64,000 nucleotides of DNA, taken from assembly GCA_942490985.1 (NCBI GenBank), contig CALNYW010000005.1:310001-374000 (forward strand), written 5' to 3'. The DNA is from Thiosocius sp942490985 (GTDB lineage Bacteria; Pseudomonadota; Gammaproteobacteria; Chromatiales; Chromatiaceae). The notes beneath the pieces are model-generated. The model saw only the letters and a program-made list of their open reading frames with translations, was not told where the DNA came from and did not search any database. How positions within the stretch are numbered: the stretch's first letter is position 1; each line of letters starts with the position of its first letter. The position numbers and the translations under genes are program-made. Positions 1-7,937 of this stretch are shown in pieces.

Positions 1-97
1 CGATCTGTGTTGCCAGCAGGAAGGGCACCTCCAGAATGCTGGAGCGCTTGCCAAAGTCCTTGCGGATGCGTTTCTTTTCGGTGAACGAATAGGCCAT
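1..97 (-). CDS. rpoB: RNA polymerase beta subunit, N-terminal fragment (partial)
   Basis: Only the first 32 or so codons lie inside the window; the gene continues past position 1. The translation begins MAYSFTEKKRIRKDFGK and continues with RSSILEVPFLLATQI, the diagnostic start of bacterial RpoB. RpoB forms the catalytic core of RNA polymerase with beta prime. It follows rplL on the same strand across a 209-base spacer holding attenuator-like hairpins, the arrangement known from the E. coli rplKAJL-rpoBC operon. The identification is secure despite the short fragment. Confidence 0.95.
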   Translation of the reverse strand, partial: MAYSFTEKKRIRKDFGKRSSILEVPFLLATQI

Positions 98-177
98 GCC
101 TGCCTTACCTCGAGTAAGCTATCTGAAACCGCACGCGACCCATCAGGCGATGGACGGGGTGCGGCAAACCGCGTTGA

Positions 178-272
178 AGACCGGCTGAACCGGTCGGTTT
201 GAGCGCTTTGCGCTCAACACTTTCCCAAACACGCCAGCAGGAAAAGGCCGGTGGCCAAGTGGCCACCAGCCC
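178..272 (-). promoter_or_regulatory. rplL-rpoB intergenic attenuator and processing hairpins
   Basis: Three stem-loops follow one another in the direction of transcription. The first pairs 260-270 with 247-257 (11 bp, one mismatch) and is followed by a short T-run (CCTTTTCC on the minus strand), so it looks like a leaky terminator. The second is a perfect 8-bp stem (199-206 with 210-217, 3-nt loop). The third is a 6-bp stem (179-184 with 190-195). In E. coli this spacer carries an attenuator and an RNase III site that set the ratio of L7/L12 to RpoB; the same role is inferred here from position and structure. Confidence 0.6.
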
Positions 273-306
273 CGTCCCGATTGACGCGAGACGCTATCAA
301 GCTTGA

Positions 307-684
307 TTACTTGAGCTCGACGGTTGCGCCTGCCTCTTCCAAGGTCTTCTTGGCCGCTTCGGCCTCTTCCTTGCTGATGCCTTCTTTCAGCGTGCTCGGG
401 GCGCTCTCGACGGCCTCTTTTGCCTCTTTCAGACCGAGACCGGTCAGACCACGAACGGCTTTGATCACGGCGACTTTGTTTTCACCGAAGCTACCGAGCA
501 CAACATCGAACTCGGTCTGTTCTTCAGCGGCCGCGCCACCAGCGTCACCACCCGCACCCGGGGCAGCTACGGCGACCGCAGCCGCCGCGGTGACACCGAA
601 CTTCTCTTCCATCGCGGAGATCAGCTCGACTACTTCCATCACCGACATATTGGCGATGGCTTCAAGGATGTCTTCTTTCGACAT
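307..684 (-). CDS. rplL: 50S ribosomal protein L7/L12
   Basis: The 125-residue product has the standard L7/L12 layout: an N-terminal dimerisation helix region (MSKEDILEAIANMSVMEVVEL), an Ala/Gly-rich hinge at about residues 34-52, and the C-terminal domain with EKTEFDV-type and KAVRGLTGLGLKEAK motifs that bind elongation factors. Several dimers sit on L10 in the ribosomal stalk and recruit EF-Tu, EF-G and IF2. It lies 49 bases after rplJ on the same strand and is co-transcribed with it. The length is normal for the family and nothing looks unusual. Confidence 0.98.
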   Translation of the reverse strand: MSKEDILEAIANMSVMEVVELISAMEEKFGVTAAAAVAVAAPGAGGDAGGAAAEEQTEFDVVLGSFGENKVAVIKAVRGLTGLGLKEAKEAVESAPSTLKEGISKEEAEAAKKTLEEAGATVELK

Positions 685-733
685 GGTAAAACTCCAAAAA
701 ATGCTTTAGCACAAAAGGTTAAAGATGCTGCGA

Positions 734-1261
734 TCAGGCAGCCTCTTTGGCGTCGCGAATTGCTGCAACCGTGCGAACAAGTTTGCCCGGCACCTCGTTC
801 ATGGTCTGTGCCAGCTTCTGAATCGGCGCTTGTATCACCGACATCAGCATGCTGATGGCCTGATCGTAGGTAGGCATCTTTGCAAGGGTATCGAGCTCGC
901 TAGCTTCGAGCATCTGACCGCCGATGGACACCAGGGTGACCTTCAGCTTGTCATGTTCCTTTGCAAAGTCCTTGATAACGCGAGCGGCGGCACCCGGGTC
1001 TTCCTGCGAGAAAGCCAACACCAGCGGACCGGTCAGACCTTCTGTCATGCATTCAAACTCGGTGTCTTTCACCGCGCGACGAGCCAGCGTGTTTTTCACC
1101 ACCCGTAGATACACACCGTTGTTACGCGCGTCAGCGCGCAATGCGGTCATGTCTTCCACGGTGATGCCACGATACTCGGCCGCAACGGCAGAAAAGGCCG
1201 TGCTTGCCACTTCAGCAACTTCGGCGACGATGGCTTGCTTCTGCTCAAAATTGAGTGCCAA
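734..1261 (-). CDS. rplJ: 50S ribosomal protein L10
   Basis: L10 anchors the L7/L12 dimers to the large subunit and autoregulates its own operon. The product matches the family throughout (ALNFEQKQAIVAEVAEVA at the start, VVKNTLARRAV, LVRTVAAIRDAKEAA at the end). Start choice: an in-frame GTG at 1270 lies directly against the GGGAGG Shine-Dalgarno with no spacer, whereas the TTG at 1261 sits 8 bases after it and gives MALNFEQKQAIV, which aligns with E. coli MALNLQDKQAIV. I therefore prefer the TTG start (175 residues). The leader upstream carries the L10-binding RNA structure. Confidence 0.95.
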   Translation of the reverse strand: MALNFEQKQAIVAEVAEVASTAFSAVAAEYRGITVEDMTALRADARNNGVYLRVVKNTLARRAVKDTEFECMTEGLTGPLVLAFSQEDPGAAARVIKDFAKEHDKLKVTLVSIGGQMLEASELDTLAKMPTYDQAISMLMSVIQAPIQKLAQTMNEVPGKLVRTVAAIRDAKEAA

Positions 1262-1284
1262 AGTCGTCACCTCCCGACAACGTG

Positions 1285-1425
1285 GGACAAAGTCCCGTTT
1301 AACACCTGAGACCCGAAGATCTCACCTAGTTTGGTGCCCGTTATCAGGAGAACCTGATACCGGAGCGCCATCTGCGCAGGCGGTGATTAAGCCGCTTTCG
1401 GCACCTGCGGTCTTTGACGGCAACC
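1285..1425 (-). promoter_or_regulatory. L10 leader RNA (rplJL autoregulatory element)
   Basis: On the minus strand this spacer between rplA and rplJ contains AAAGACCGCAGG, then a short hairpin (GCCGAAAGCGGC), TTAATCA and CCTGCGCAGATGG, the conserved core I recognise as the L10 leader. The CCGCAGG and CCTGCGC blocks pair around the internal hairpin. In E. coli the L10-L7/L12 complex binds this structure and represses translation of rplJ and rplL. A second hairpin (ATCAGG/CCTGAT at about 1344-1358) lies between the core and the rplJ Shine-Dalgarno. The outer limits are approximate. Confidence 0.75.
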
Positions 1426-1426
1426 G

Positions 1427-1482
1427 CTGCATGAATCCATGCAGCGACGCCCCCAATGCGATCGGCACAGGCGCAACGCCTG
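1427..1482 (-). terminator. Two short hairpins just after rplA
   Basis: Immediately after the rplA stop are two perfect inverted repeats: CAGGCG-N3-CGCCTG at 1468-1482 and CTGCATG-N4-CATGCAG at 1427-1444. Neither is followed by a T-run, so they are more likely RNA-processing or partial attenuation structures separating rplKA from rplJL than strong terminators. Confidence 0.35.
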
Positions 1483-1495
1483 AGCCGGATTTTGA

Positions 1496-2194
1496 TCACG
1501 CCAGCGTGAGGCTCGCCTGATCAAGCGAAAGACCCGGACCCATCGTGGATGAGACCGTGACCTTCTTCACGTAAATACCCTTGGCCGCGCTTGGCTTGAG
1601 CTTCCTGATATCGTTCAGCAACGCCTCAAGGTTCTGCTGTAGCGCGCTGGGCTCGAAGCCGATGCTGCCAATCGAGGCATGCACAATGCCTGCCTTGTCG
1701 GTACGGAACCGCGCCTGGCCCGACTTGGCGTTCTTTACCGCCTGGGCGACATCCGGCGTCACGGTGCCAACCTTCGGGTTCGGCATCAGGCCGCGCGGAC
1801 CGAGGATCTGACCCAACTGGCCGACGACACGCATCGCGTCCGGTGCTGCAACAACGACGTCGAAATCGAGATTGCCCGCCTTGACCTCTTCAGCGAGGTC
1901 ATCCATGCCGACCTTGTCAGCGCCCGCCTCGGCGGCAGCCTCTGCGGCAGGTCCCTGTGCGAACACCGCGACCCGAACGACCTTGCCGGTACCATTCGGC
2001 ATGACAGTGGAGCCGCGCACGACCTGATCCGATTTCCGCGGGTCGACGCCGAGATTTACAGCGACGTCAACCGACTCGCTGAACTTCACGCTCGACAGCT
2101 CTTTGAGAAGCGCGAAGGCCTCATCGACCGGGTAAAGCTTTTGCGGATCGATCTTTTCGCGGATCGCCTTTTGGCGTTTCGTCAATTTGGCCAT
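1496..2194 (-). CDS. rplA: 50S ribosomal protein L1
   Basis: The 232-residue product carries the L1 signatures MAKLTKRQKAIREKID, VDPRKSDQVVRG and GPRGLMPNPKVGTVT. L1 forms the mobile stalk at the ribosomal E site and in enterobacteria also represses translation of the rplKA message. The start overlaps the rplK stop by one base (TAATG at 2192-2196), so translation of L11 and L1 is probably coupled. Length and sequence are typical of the family. Confidence 0.98.
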   Translation of the reverse strand: MAKLTKRQKAIREKIDPQKLYPVDEAFALLKELSSVKFSESVDVAVNLGVDPRKSDQVVRGSTVMPNGTGKVVRVAVFAQGPAAEAAAEAGADKVGMDDLAEEVKAGNLDFDVVVAAPDAMRVVGQLGQILGPRGLMPNPKVGTVTPDVAQAVKNAKSGQARFRTDKAGIVHASIGSIGFEPSALQQNLEALLNDIRKLKPSAAKGIYVKKVTVSSTMGPGLSLDQASLTLA

Positions 2195-2628
2195 TATTCG
2201 ACCCCCTCAACATTCAAACCCATGCTGCGCGCCGATCCGGCAATCGTGCGAACCGCCGCATCCATGCTTGCCGCGGTCAGGTCTGGATCTTTTGCCTTGG
2301 CAATGTCTTCCAGCTGCTCGCGCGTGACGGTCCCGACCTTCTCGGTGTTAGGCCGGCCACTGCCACTCTGGATACCGGCCGCCTTCTTCAACAGGATCGA
2401 CGCCGGCGGCGTCTTCATCACGAACGTGAAGGAGCGGTCGGTGTAGACCGTGATCACGACAGGGATCGGCAGACCCTTCTCGGTGCTCTGGGTTTGCGCG
2501 TTGAACGCCTTACAGAACTCCATGATGTTCACGCCATGCTGGCCCAACGCTGGGCCGACCGGCGGACTCGGATTCGCCTCTTGTGCCTTGACCTGCAACT
2601 TAATGTAGGCCTGAATCTTTTTTGCCAC
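2194..2628 (-). CDS. rplK: 50S ribosomal protein L11
   Basis: The 144-residue product starts MAKKIQAYIKLQVKAQEANPSPPVG and contains GQHGVNIMEFCKAFN, the usual L11 signature. L11 and 23S rRNA form the GTPase-associated centre and the RelA activation site. The start codon is GTG, since the ATG two bases upstream is out of frame; a GAGGT Shine-Dalgarno lies about 5 bases before it. It is the first gene of rplKAJL here, separated from nusG by a 304-base non-coding spacer. Confidence 0.98.
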   Translation of the reverse strand: MAKKIQAYIKLQVKAQEANPSPPVGPALGQHGVNIMEFCKAFNAQTQSTEKGLPIPVVITVYTDRSFTFVMKTPPASILLKKAAGIQSGSGRPNTEKVGTVTREQLEDIAKAKDPDLTAASMDAAVRTIAGSARSMGLNVEGVE

Positions 2629-2753
2629 ATTTACCTCGCTTCGGGTTCAGACGCCGTGGGACTGGTTACCCTGGCTCCCCGGTTTGTTGTGCCTGCGGGG
2701 GCAAACCCAGCGGGCGGAAATTCATAACTCGATCCCAGTTTGTACTGAGAACC

Positions 2754-2924
2754 CGTCCATGGAGCGACGGCCAGCTCGGCCATCCACGGCGTCAGGCTTT
2801 TATCGCTGCGCTGAATCACGGCTTTCCTCGCCATCCATGGCGCAACGTTGGAGGTTTTCTCTACCCCCGGCCCGGGCTTCCTGCCCGGGCGTTCGCCGCG
2901 CTGCGTCATGCCACTGGCATGACG
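2754..2924. repeat. REP-like palindromes in the nusG-rplK spacer
   Basis: The 304-base gap 2629-2932 has no credible gene. It holds a run of inverted repeats: CGCCAT-CC-ATGGCG (2829-2842) with two degenerate relatives near 2754 and 2787, GCCCGGGC-N5-GCCCGGGC (2870-2890), and a near-perfect palindrome CGTCATGCCA-C-TGGCATGACG (2904-2924) beginning nine bases after the nusG stop. A 15-base core of the second element (GGGCAGGAAGCCCGG on the minus strand) recurs at 14071-14085, so this is a dispersed intergenic repeat family. The hairpin near nusG may also protect the 3' end of its message. No clear promoter for rplK is visible in the remainder. Confidence 0.6.
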
Positions 2925-2932
2925 GTCGCGGC

Positions 2933-3466
2933 TCACCCTTTCTCAACTTGCCCGAATTCGAGATCGACGGGGGTCGAGCGACCGAAGATCAATACGGACA
3001 CCTTCAGGCGGCTCTTTTCGTAATCGACTTCTTCAACGACGCCATTGAAGTCGTTGAATGGACCATCGGTCACACGCACCACCTCGCCTGGCTCGAACAG
3101 CACCTTGGGCTTCGGCTTGTCGACGCCCTCCTGCATGCGCTGCAGAATCGCATCGGCCTCTTTGTCGCTGATTGGCGCCGGCCGGTCGCCGGTCCCTCCG
3201 ATGAAGCCCATCACCTTTGGCACGTCTTTCACCAGGTGCCAGGTATCGTCAGTCATCTCCATATGGACCAGCACATAACCCGGAAAGAATTTGCGCTCAC
3301 TGCGGCGCTGGGCACCGGCGCGCATCTCGACGACCTCTTCGGTCGGCACCAAAATCTCGTCAAACAGCTCCTGCATGCCAGCACGCTCGATTCGCTCTTC
3401 AAGCGAACGCTTAACGTGCGACTCGAAGCCCGAGTAAGCGTGGACGACGTACCAGCGTTTAGCCAT
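2933..3466 (-). CDS. nusG: Transcription termination/antitermination factor NusG
   Basis: The 177-residue protein begins MAKRWYVVHAYSGFE and has the NGN domain (about residues 1-115, with PGYVLVHMEM and VPKVMGFIGG) followed by a KOW domain (about 125-177, FEPGEVVRVTDGPFNDFNG). NusG binds RNA polymerase across the clamp, suppresses pausing, and couples transcription to Rho or ribosomal S10. One base separates it from the secE stop, the near-universal secE-nusG pair, so the two are co-transcribed. Length and motifs are standard. Confidence 0.98.
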   Translation of the reverse strand: MAKRWYVVHAYSGFESHVKRSLEERIERAGMQELFDEILVPTEEVVEMRAGAQRRSERKFFPGYVLVHMEMTDDTWHLVKDVPKVMGFIGGTGDRPAPISDKEADAILQRMQEGVDKPKPKVLFEPGEVVRVTDGPFNDFNGVVEEVDYEKSRLKVSVLIFGRSTPVDLEFGQVEKG

Positions 3467-3467
3467 C

Positions 3468-3845
3468 TCAGTCCCCTTGGCCGGTCAGGTAGCGCACGAT
3501 CATGAACAATACCGAATCGATCGCCCATAAAAACAGCGCGGTAAGCAGCACGGCGATCACAATGATCAGCAAGGTCTGCAATGTCTCCTGGCGCGTTGGC
3601 CAGACGACCTTGCGGACCTCGGTGCGCGAGTCGGTTGCAAATTGCCAAACCGTCCGCCCAACCGCCGTCTGCAAAGCGACAAACGCCGCAGCCCCGATCA
3701 CCAACAACAGACCCGCCAAACGGACCCATAGCGGCTGATCGGCAAAGCTGTAGAAGCCGTACACACCTGCAGCAAGCAGCGCGACGACGACGATCAACTT
3801 CACCGTGTCGAAACCAGACCCAGATTCTTCCGTACTTGCGTTCAT
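3468..3845 (-). CDS. secE: Preprotein translocase subunit SecE
   Basis: SecE is the clamp subunit of the SecYEG channel in the inner membrane. The 125-residue protein has three predicted membrane segments (about residues 16-34, 41-62 and 98-118), as in enterobacterial SecE, and the conserved amphipathic SRTEVRKVVWPTRQET segment before the last one. The reading frame is open further upstream, but a longer start at 3869 would run into the 3' end of tRNA-Trp. The ATG at 3845 (MNASTEE) avoids this and fits the family. Confidence 0.95.
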   Translation of the reverse strand: MNASTEESGSGFDTVKLIVVVALLAAGVYGFYSFADQPLWVRLAGLLLVIGAAAFVALQTAVGRTVWQFATDSRTEVRKVVWPTRQETLQTLLIIVIAVLLTALFLWAIDSVLFMIVRYLTGQGD

Positions 3846-3858
3846 CACCAGCCGAAAA

Positions 3859-3934
3859 TGGCAGGCCAAGAGGGACTCGAACCCCCAACCTGCGGTTTTG
3901 GAGACCGCTGCTCTACCAATTGAGCTATTGGCCT
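3859..3934 (-). tRNA. trpT: tRNA-Trp (anticodon CCA)
   Basis: A 76-base cloverleaf with acceptor arms AGGCCAA/TTGGCCT, discriminator G and an encoded 3' CCA. The anticodon stem GCGGT/ACCGC encloses loop CTCCAAA, giving anticodon CCA, and the T loop is GTTCGAGTC. It lies between tuf and secE, a placement seen in many gammaproteobacteria. Confidence 0.97.
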
Positions 3935-4059
3935 AAAAGTTTTTCCACCGAGCAGCGTACCACCAGCAGCATGCTATCCGACGAAATTCGTGGTCTCGCG
4001 TTCACTGTCGTTACCCTCCCAAGTGGGGGCTGCGTGACAGCGATAGACGCCAACCTTCC

Positions 4060-4097
4060 CAAAAATCAAAAACGAGCCGCCCCCAGCAGGGGGCGGC
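4060..4097 (-). terminator. Rho-independent terminator after tuf
   Basis: A perfect 9-bp GC stem (GCCGCCCCC at 4076-4084 with GGGGGCGGC at 4089-4097, loop of 4) is followed on the minus strand by TCGTTTTTGATTTTT. It lies 27 bases past the tuf stop. The spacer 3935-4059 between it and tRNA-Trp shows no convincing promoter, so the tRNA-Trp-secE-nusG transcript may start there from a site I cannot recognise or depend on read-through. Confidence 0.9.
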
Positions 4098-4123
4098 CCG
4101 CAAAGCCTTAACCGAGCGTCGCG

Positions 4124-5314
<1,191 letters not shown>

Positions 5315-5392
5315 AGTCGCTCGATCTCTCAGAAGAATATGATCTACGTTTTCAACAAACCCGCCGCTTTCAGCGCCGGCACCGAAACAAAC

Positions 5393-5468
5393 TGGAGCCC
5401 AGGAGCAGATTTGAACTGCCGACCTCACCCTTACCAAGGGTGTGCTCTACCAACTGAGCTACCTGGGC
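5393..5468 (-). tRNA. thrT: tRNA-Thr (anticodon GGT)
   Basis: A 76-base cloverleaf with acceptor arms GCCCAGG/CCTGGGC, discriminator T and an encoded CCA. Anticodon stem CACCC/GGGTG encloses TTGGTAA, giving anticodon GGT. It lies 78 bases before tuf on the same strand, as in the E. coli thrU-tyrU-glyT-thrT-tufB operon. Confidence 0.97.
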
Positions 5469-5555
5469 CAAAACTCTCGCCGGCTCGAGGATCCAGATGC
5501 ACCGCGCGGGGAACCCCCCTCGCCCAATCGCCTCTTACCTCGGCCCAAACAACAT

Positions 5556-5629
<74 letters not shown>

Positions 5630-5720
5630 ATCATTTAAGATGCACCACCCGCCCCGGGCGTATGGCGCTGCGCGCCGCTACTGAACCAAATCGTTCTATT
5701 CTTCCCCCCCCCCGGTACCG

Positions 5721-6077
5721 CGGTTGAGGGTCGATTCTGCTTCTTGTGGAGGGGGGAGGATTACTCCCCGTCTCCGGCGTTTCGCCCTTCGGGCCGCCGC
5801 GCTGCGCGCGACGTTCTCCAGCGCTACGCGCTTCCGTCGAACCTCTCTGCGGTTCTCATCCTCCCCCGTTTCAACGGTTGAGGGTAAATTCTGCCTATGG
5901 TGGAGGGGGGAGGATTACTCCACGCCTCCGGCGTTTCGCCCTTCGGGCCGCCGCGCTGCGCGCGACGTTCTCCAGCGCTACGCGCTTCCGTCGAACCTCT
6001 TTTCGGTTCTCATCCTCCCCCGTTTCAACGGTTGAGGGTAAATTCTGCCTATGGTGGAGGGGGGAGGATTCGAACCT
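5721..6077 (-). repeat. 154-bp tandem repeats carrying the tRNA-Tyr 3' end (rtT-like)
   Basis: A 154-base unit is present as two nearly identical copies (about 5721-5874 and 5875-6028) and a third partial copy starting at 6029 that runs into tRNA-Tyr. Each unit contains the last 18-19 bases of tRNA-Tyr (AATCCTCCCCCCTCCACCA on the minus strand, at 6052-6070 in the tRNA, again near 5898-5916 and, with one change, near 5744-5762). Inside the unit are GC-rich palindromes such as GCCCGAAGGGC and GCGCGCAGCGCG. No credible reading frame is conserved. The E. coli tyrT locus has the same architecture (178-bp rtT repeats starting with the 3' end of the tRNA). The stretch 5630-5720 holds only a C-run and nothing recognisable. 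Confidence 0.9.
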
Positions 6078-6136
6078 CCGAAGGCTGAGCCGTCAGATTT
6101 ACAGTCTGATCCCTTTGACCGCTCGGGAACCCCTCC
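6052..6136 (-). tRNA. tyrU: tRNA-Tyr (anticodon GTA)
   Basis: An 85-base class II tRNA with a long variable arm. Acceptor arms are GGAGGGG/CCCCTCC, discriminator A, with an encoded CCA. Anticodon stem CAGA/TCTG encloses CTGTAAA, giving anticodon GTA. It is the promoter-proximal gene of the tRNA-tuf operon. Its last 19 bases are repeated downstream in the tandem array. Confidence 0.97.
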
Positions 6137-6150
6137 AAAAAAGAGGCCGT

Positions 6151-6179
6151 ATTCTCTGGTAAGGGCTTGATGGTGTCAA
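6151..6179 (-). promoter_or_regulatory. Sigma-70 promoter of the tRNA-tuf operon
   Basis: On the minus strand a perfect -35 TTGACA (6174-6179) is followed after exactly 17 bases by a -10 GAGAAT (6151-6156, 4 of 6 matches) and a GC-rich discriminator (ACGGCC). It lies 15 bases upstream of the tRNA-Tyr 5' end. A consensus -35 with a GC-rich discriminator is typical of stringently controlled stable-RNA promoters. The remainder of 6137-6362 has no gene. Confidence 0.75.
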
Positions 6180-6362
6180 CACAAATCCTGCGAATCCCGA
6201 TCGGGCGACAGCACCAAACAACCAAAATGATTGTGGTAATCTCGCGATCTGCTGAACGCGGGCGGAAGATCCCCGCGAGGGGACCTCCGCTGAAGCGCGC
6301 TCCACATCGTTGGCCGCTTCAACCAGCGGACCGACTAAATTATTGTATTTTCAGGATTATCG

Positions 6363-7700
6363 ATGAAGTTAACGATATTCGGTAGTGGCTACGTTGGACT
6401 TGTCACAGGCGCCTGCCTTGCCGAAGTCGGCAACAAGGTGATGTGTGTCGACGTCGACCCCGCAAAGATCGATCTGCTGAACAGTGGCGGGGTACCTATC
6501 TACGAACCGGGTCTCACCGAAATGGTGCAGCGCAACCGCGAGGCCGGTCGCCTGCAATTCACCACCGACGCAAAACAAGGCGTCGATTTTGGCCAGTTTC
6601 AGTTCATCGCGGTCGGCACGCCGCCCGATGAGGACGGCTCGGCGGATCTGCAGTACGTCCTCGCCGTCGCCACATCGATCGCCCAACACATGACCGACTT
6701 CAAAATCGTGGTGGATAAGTCCACGGTGCCGGTCGGCACCGGCGACAAAGTCGCCGCACGCATCCGCGAGACGCTGGCCGAACGCGGTGCCAACATCGCT
6801 TTCGATGTTGTCTCGAACCCGGAATTCCTCAAGGAAGGTGCCGCGATCGGTGACTTCATGAAACCCGACCGCATCGTCGTCGGCACCGAGAACCCACGCT
6901 CGATCGACGCGATGCGCGACCTCTATGGCCCGTTCAACCGCAACCACGAGCGGCTGCTGTTCATGGATATCCGGTCAGCCGAACTGACCAAGTACGCAGC
7001 CAACGCGATGCTCGCGACCAAGATCAGCTTCATGAACGAACTATCGAACATTGCCGAGATTCTCGACGCCGATATCGAAAAAGTGCGAATCGGCATCGGC
7101 TCAGACCCGCGGATCGGCTTCCAATTTATTTACCCGGGCTGTGGCTACGGCGGCTCCTGTTTTCCGAAGGATGTGCAGGCGCTCGAGAAGACCGCACTCG
7201 GTGTTGGCTACGAGCCTCAGTTACTGCACGCGGTCGAGGCCGTGAACCACCGCCAGAAAGAACTGCTGTTCGCCAAGATCAACAGCTTTTTCGACGGCGA
7301 TCTCTCGGGCAAAACCATCGCCATGTGGGGATTGGCCTTCAAACCCAACACCGACGACATGCGTGCCGCATCCAGCCGGACGCTGATGGAAGCACTATGG
7401 GACGCGGGCGCAAGCGTTCGCGCCTTCGATCCTGTGGCGCACGAGGAAGTACAGCGTATTTATGGCGACCGTCCCGATTTGACAATCTGCCGGCATGCCG
7501 ATGACACCCTCGACGGCGCCGACGTGCTGGCCGTGGTTACCGAATGGATCGAATTCCGCAGTCCAGACTTCCGCGAGATCAAGGAAAAACTGAACTTCCC
7601 CGCGATATTCGACGGCCGCAACATCTACGATCCGCATACCGTCGCCAACGCCGGCCTGATCCACTACAGCATCGGCCGGCAACCCGTTCGACCGAGCTAG
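6363..7700 (+). CDS. ugd: UDP-glucose 6-dehydrogenase
   Basis: Oxidises UDP-glucose to UDP-glucuronate with two NAD+ molecules in the cytoplasm, supplying exopolysaccharide and lipopolysaccharide synthesis. The 445-residue protein has the NAD-binding GSGYVGLVTGACLA motif at residues 8-21, the central substrate-binding domain and the catalytic cysteine in YGGSCFPKDV (Cys266). The start ATG follows an AGGA at about 7 bases. It stands alone: divergent tRNAs lie upstream, and a weak hairpin without a T-run (AGCGCC-N4-GGCGCT, 7703-7718) follows the stop. No polysaccharide genes adjoin it. Confidence 0.95.
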   Translation: MKLTIFGSGYVGLVTGACLAEVGNKVMCVDVDPAKIDLLNSGGVPIYEPGLTEMVQRNREAGRLQFTTDAKQGVDFGQFQFIAVGTPPDEDGSADLQYVLAVATSIAQHMTDFKIVVDKSTVPVGTGDKVAARIRETLAERGANIAFDVVSNPEFLKEGAAIGDFMKPDRIVVGTENPRSIDAMRDLYGPFNRNHERLLFMDIRSAELTKYAANAMLATKISFMNELSNIAEILDADIEKVRIGIGSDPRIGFQFIYPGCGYGGSCFPKDVQALEKTALGVGYEPQLLHAVEAVNHRQKELLFAKINSFFDGDLSGKTIAMWGLAFKPNTDDMRAASSRTLMEALWDAGASVRAFDPVAHEEVQRIYGDRPDLTICRHADDTLDGADVLAVVTEWIEFRSPDFREIKEKLNFPAIFDGRNIYDPHTVANAGLIHYSIGRQPVRPS

Positions 7701-7937
7701 CTAGCGCCCCCAGGCGCTTTGATCCGCGACAAAAATTGTGCATGCATAAGTCAAAACCACTTGACGGCAGGTACAATTTGCGCGAGTTTTTAAAAGGTAA
7801 AAAAATCCTGCGCAGACAGGAATTTAACTCAATAAATTCCGGACGAGTCAAGGAAATGACACGCCTGTGATAGCGGCCACGGCCCTTTTTCGCGCCCGCC
7901 GCCTTTGACCAAAGCCACATTACAGAGAGGATCGATC

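Noticed and set aside
5315..5437. Upstream extension of tuf by 41 codons
   Set aside because: The extension is read through tRNA-Thr; MSKEKFERTKPHVN at 5314 is the universal EF-Tu start.
5721..6077. CRISPR array
   Set aside because: The repeats are 154 bases and contiguous, with no short repeat-spacer alternation, and no cas genes are present anywhere in the window.
5724..6162. Overlapping Arg-rich open frames within the tRNA-Tyr repeats
   Set aside because: They arise from the 154-bp repetition on the strand opposite to transcription, have no Shine-Dalgarno, and one runs through tRNA-Tyr. I considered a parallel with the small basic protein proposed for E. coli tyrT, but the transcribed strand has only an 11-codon frame.
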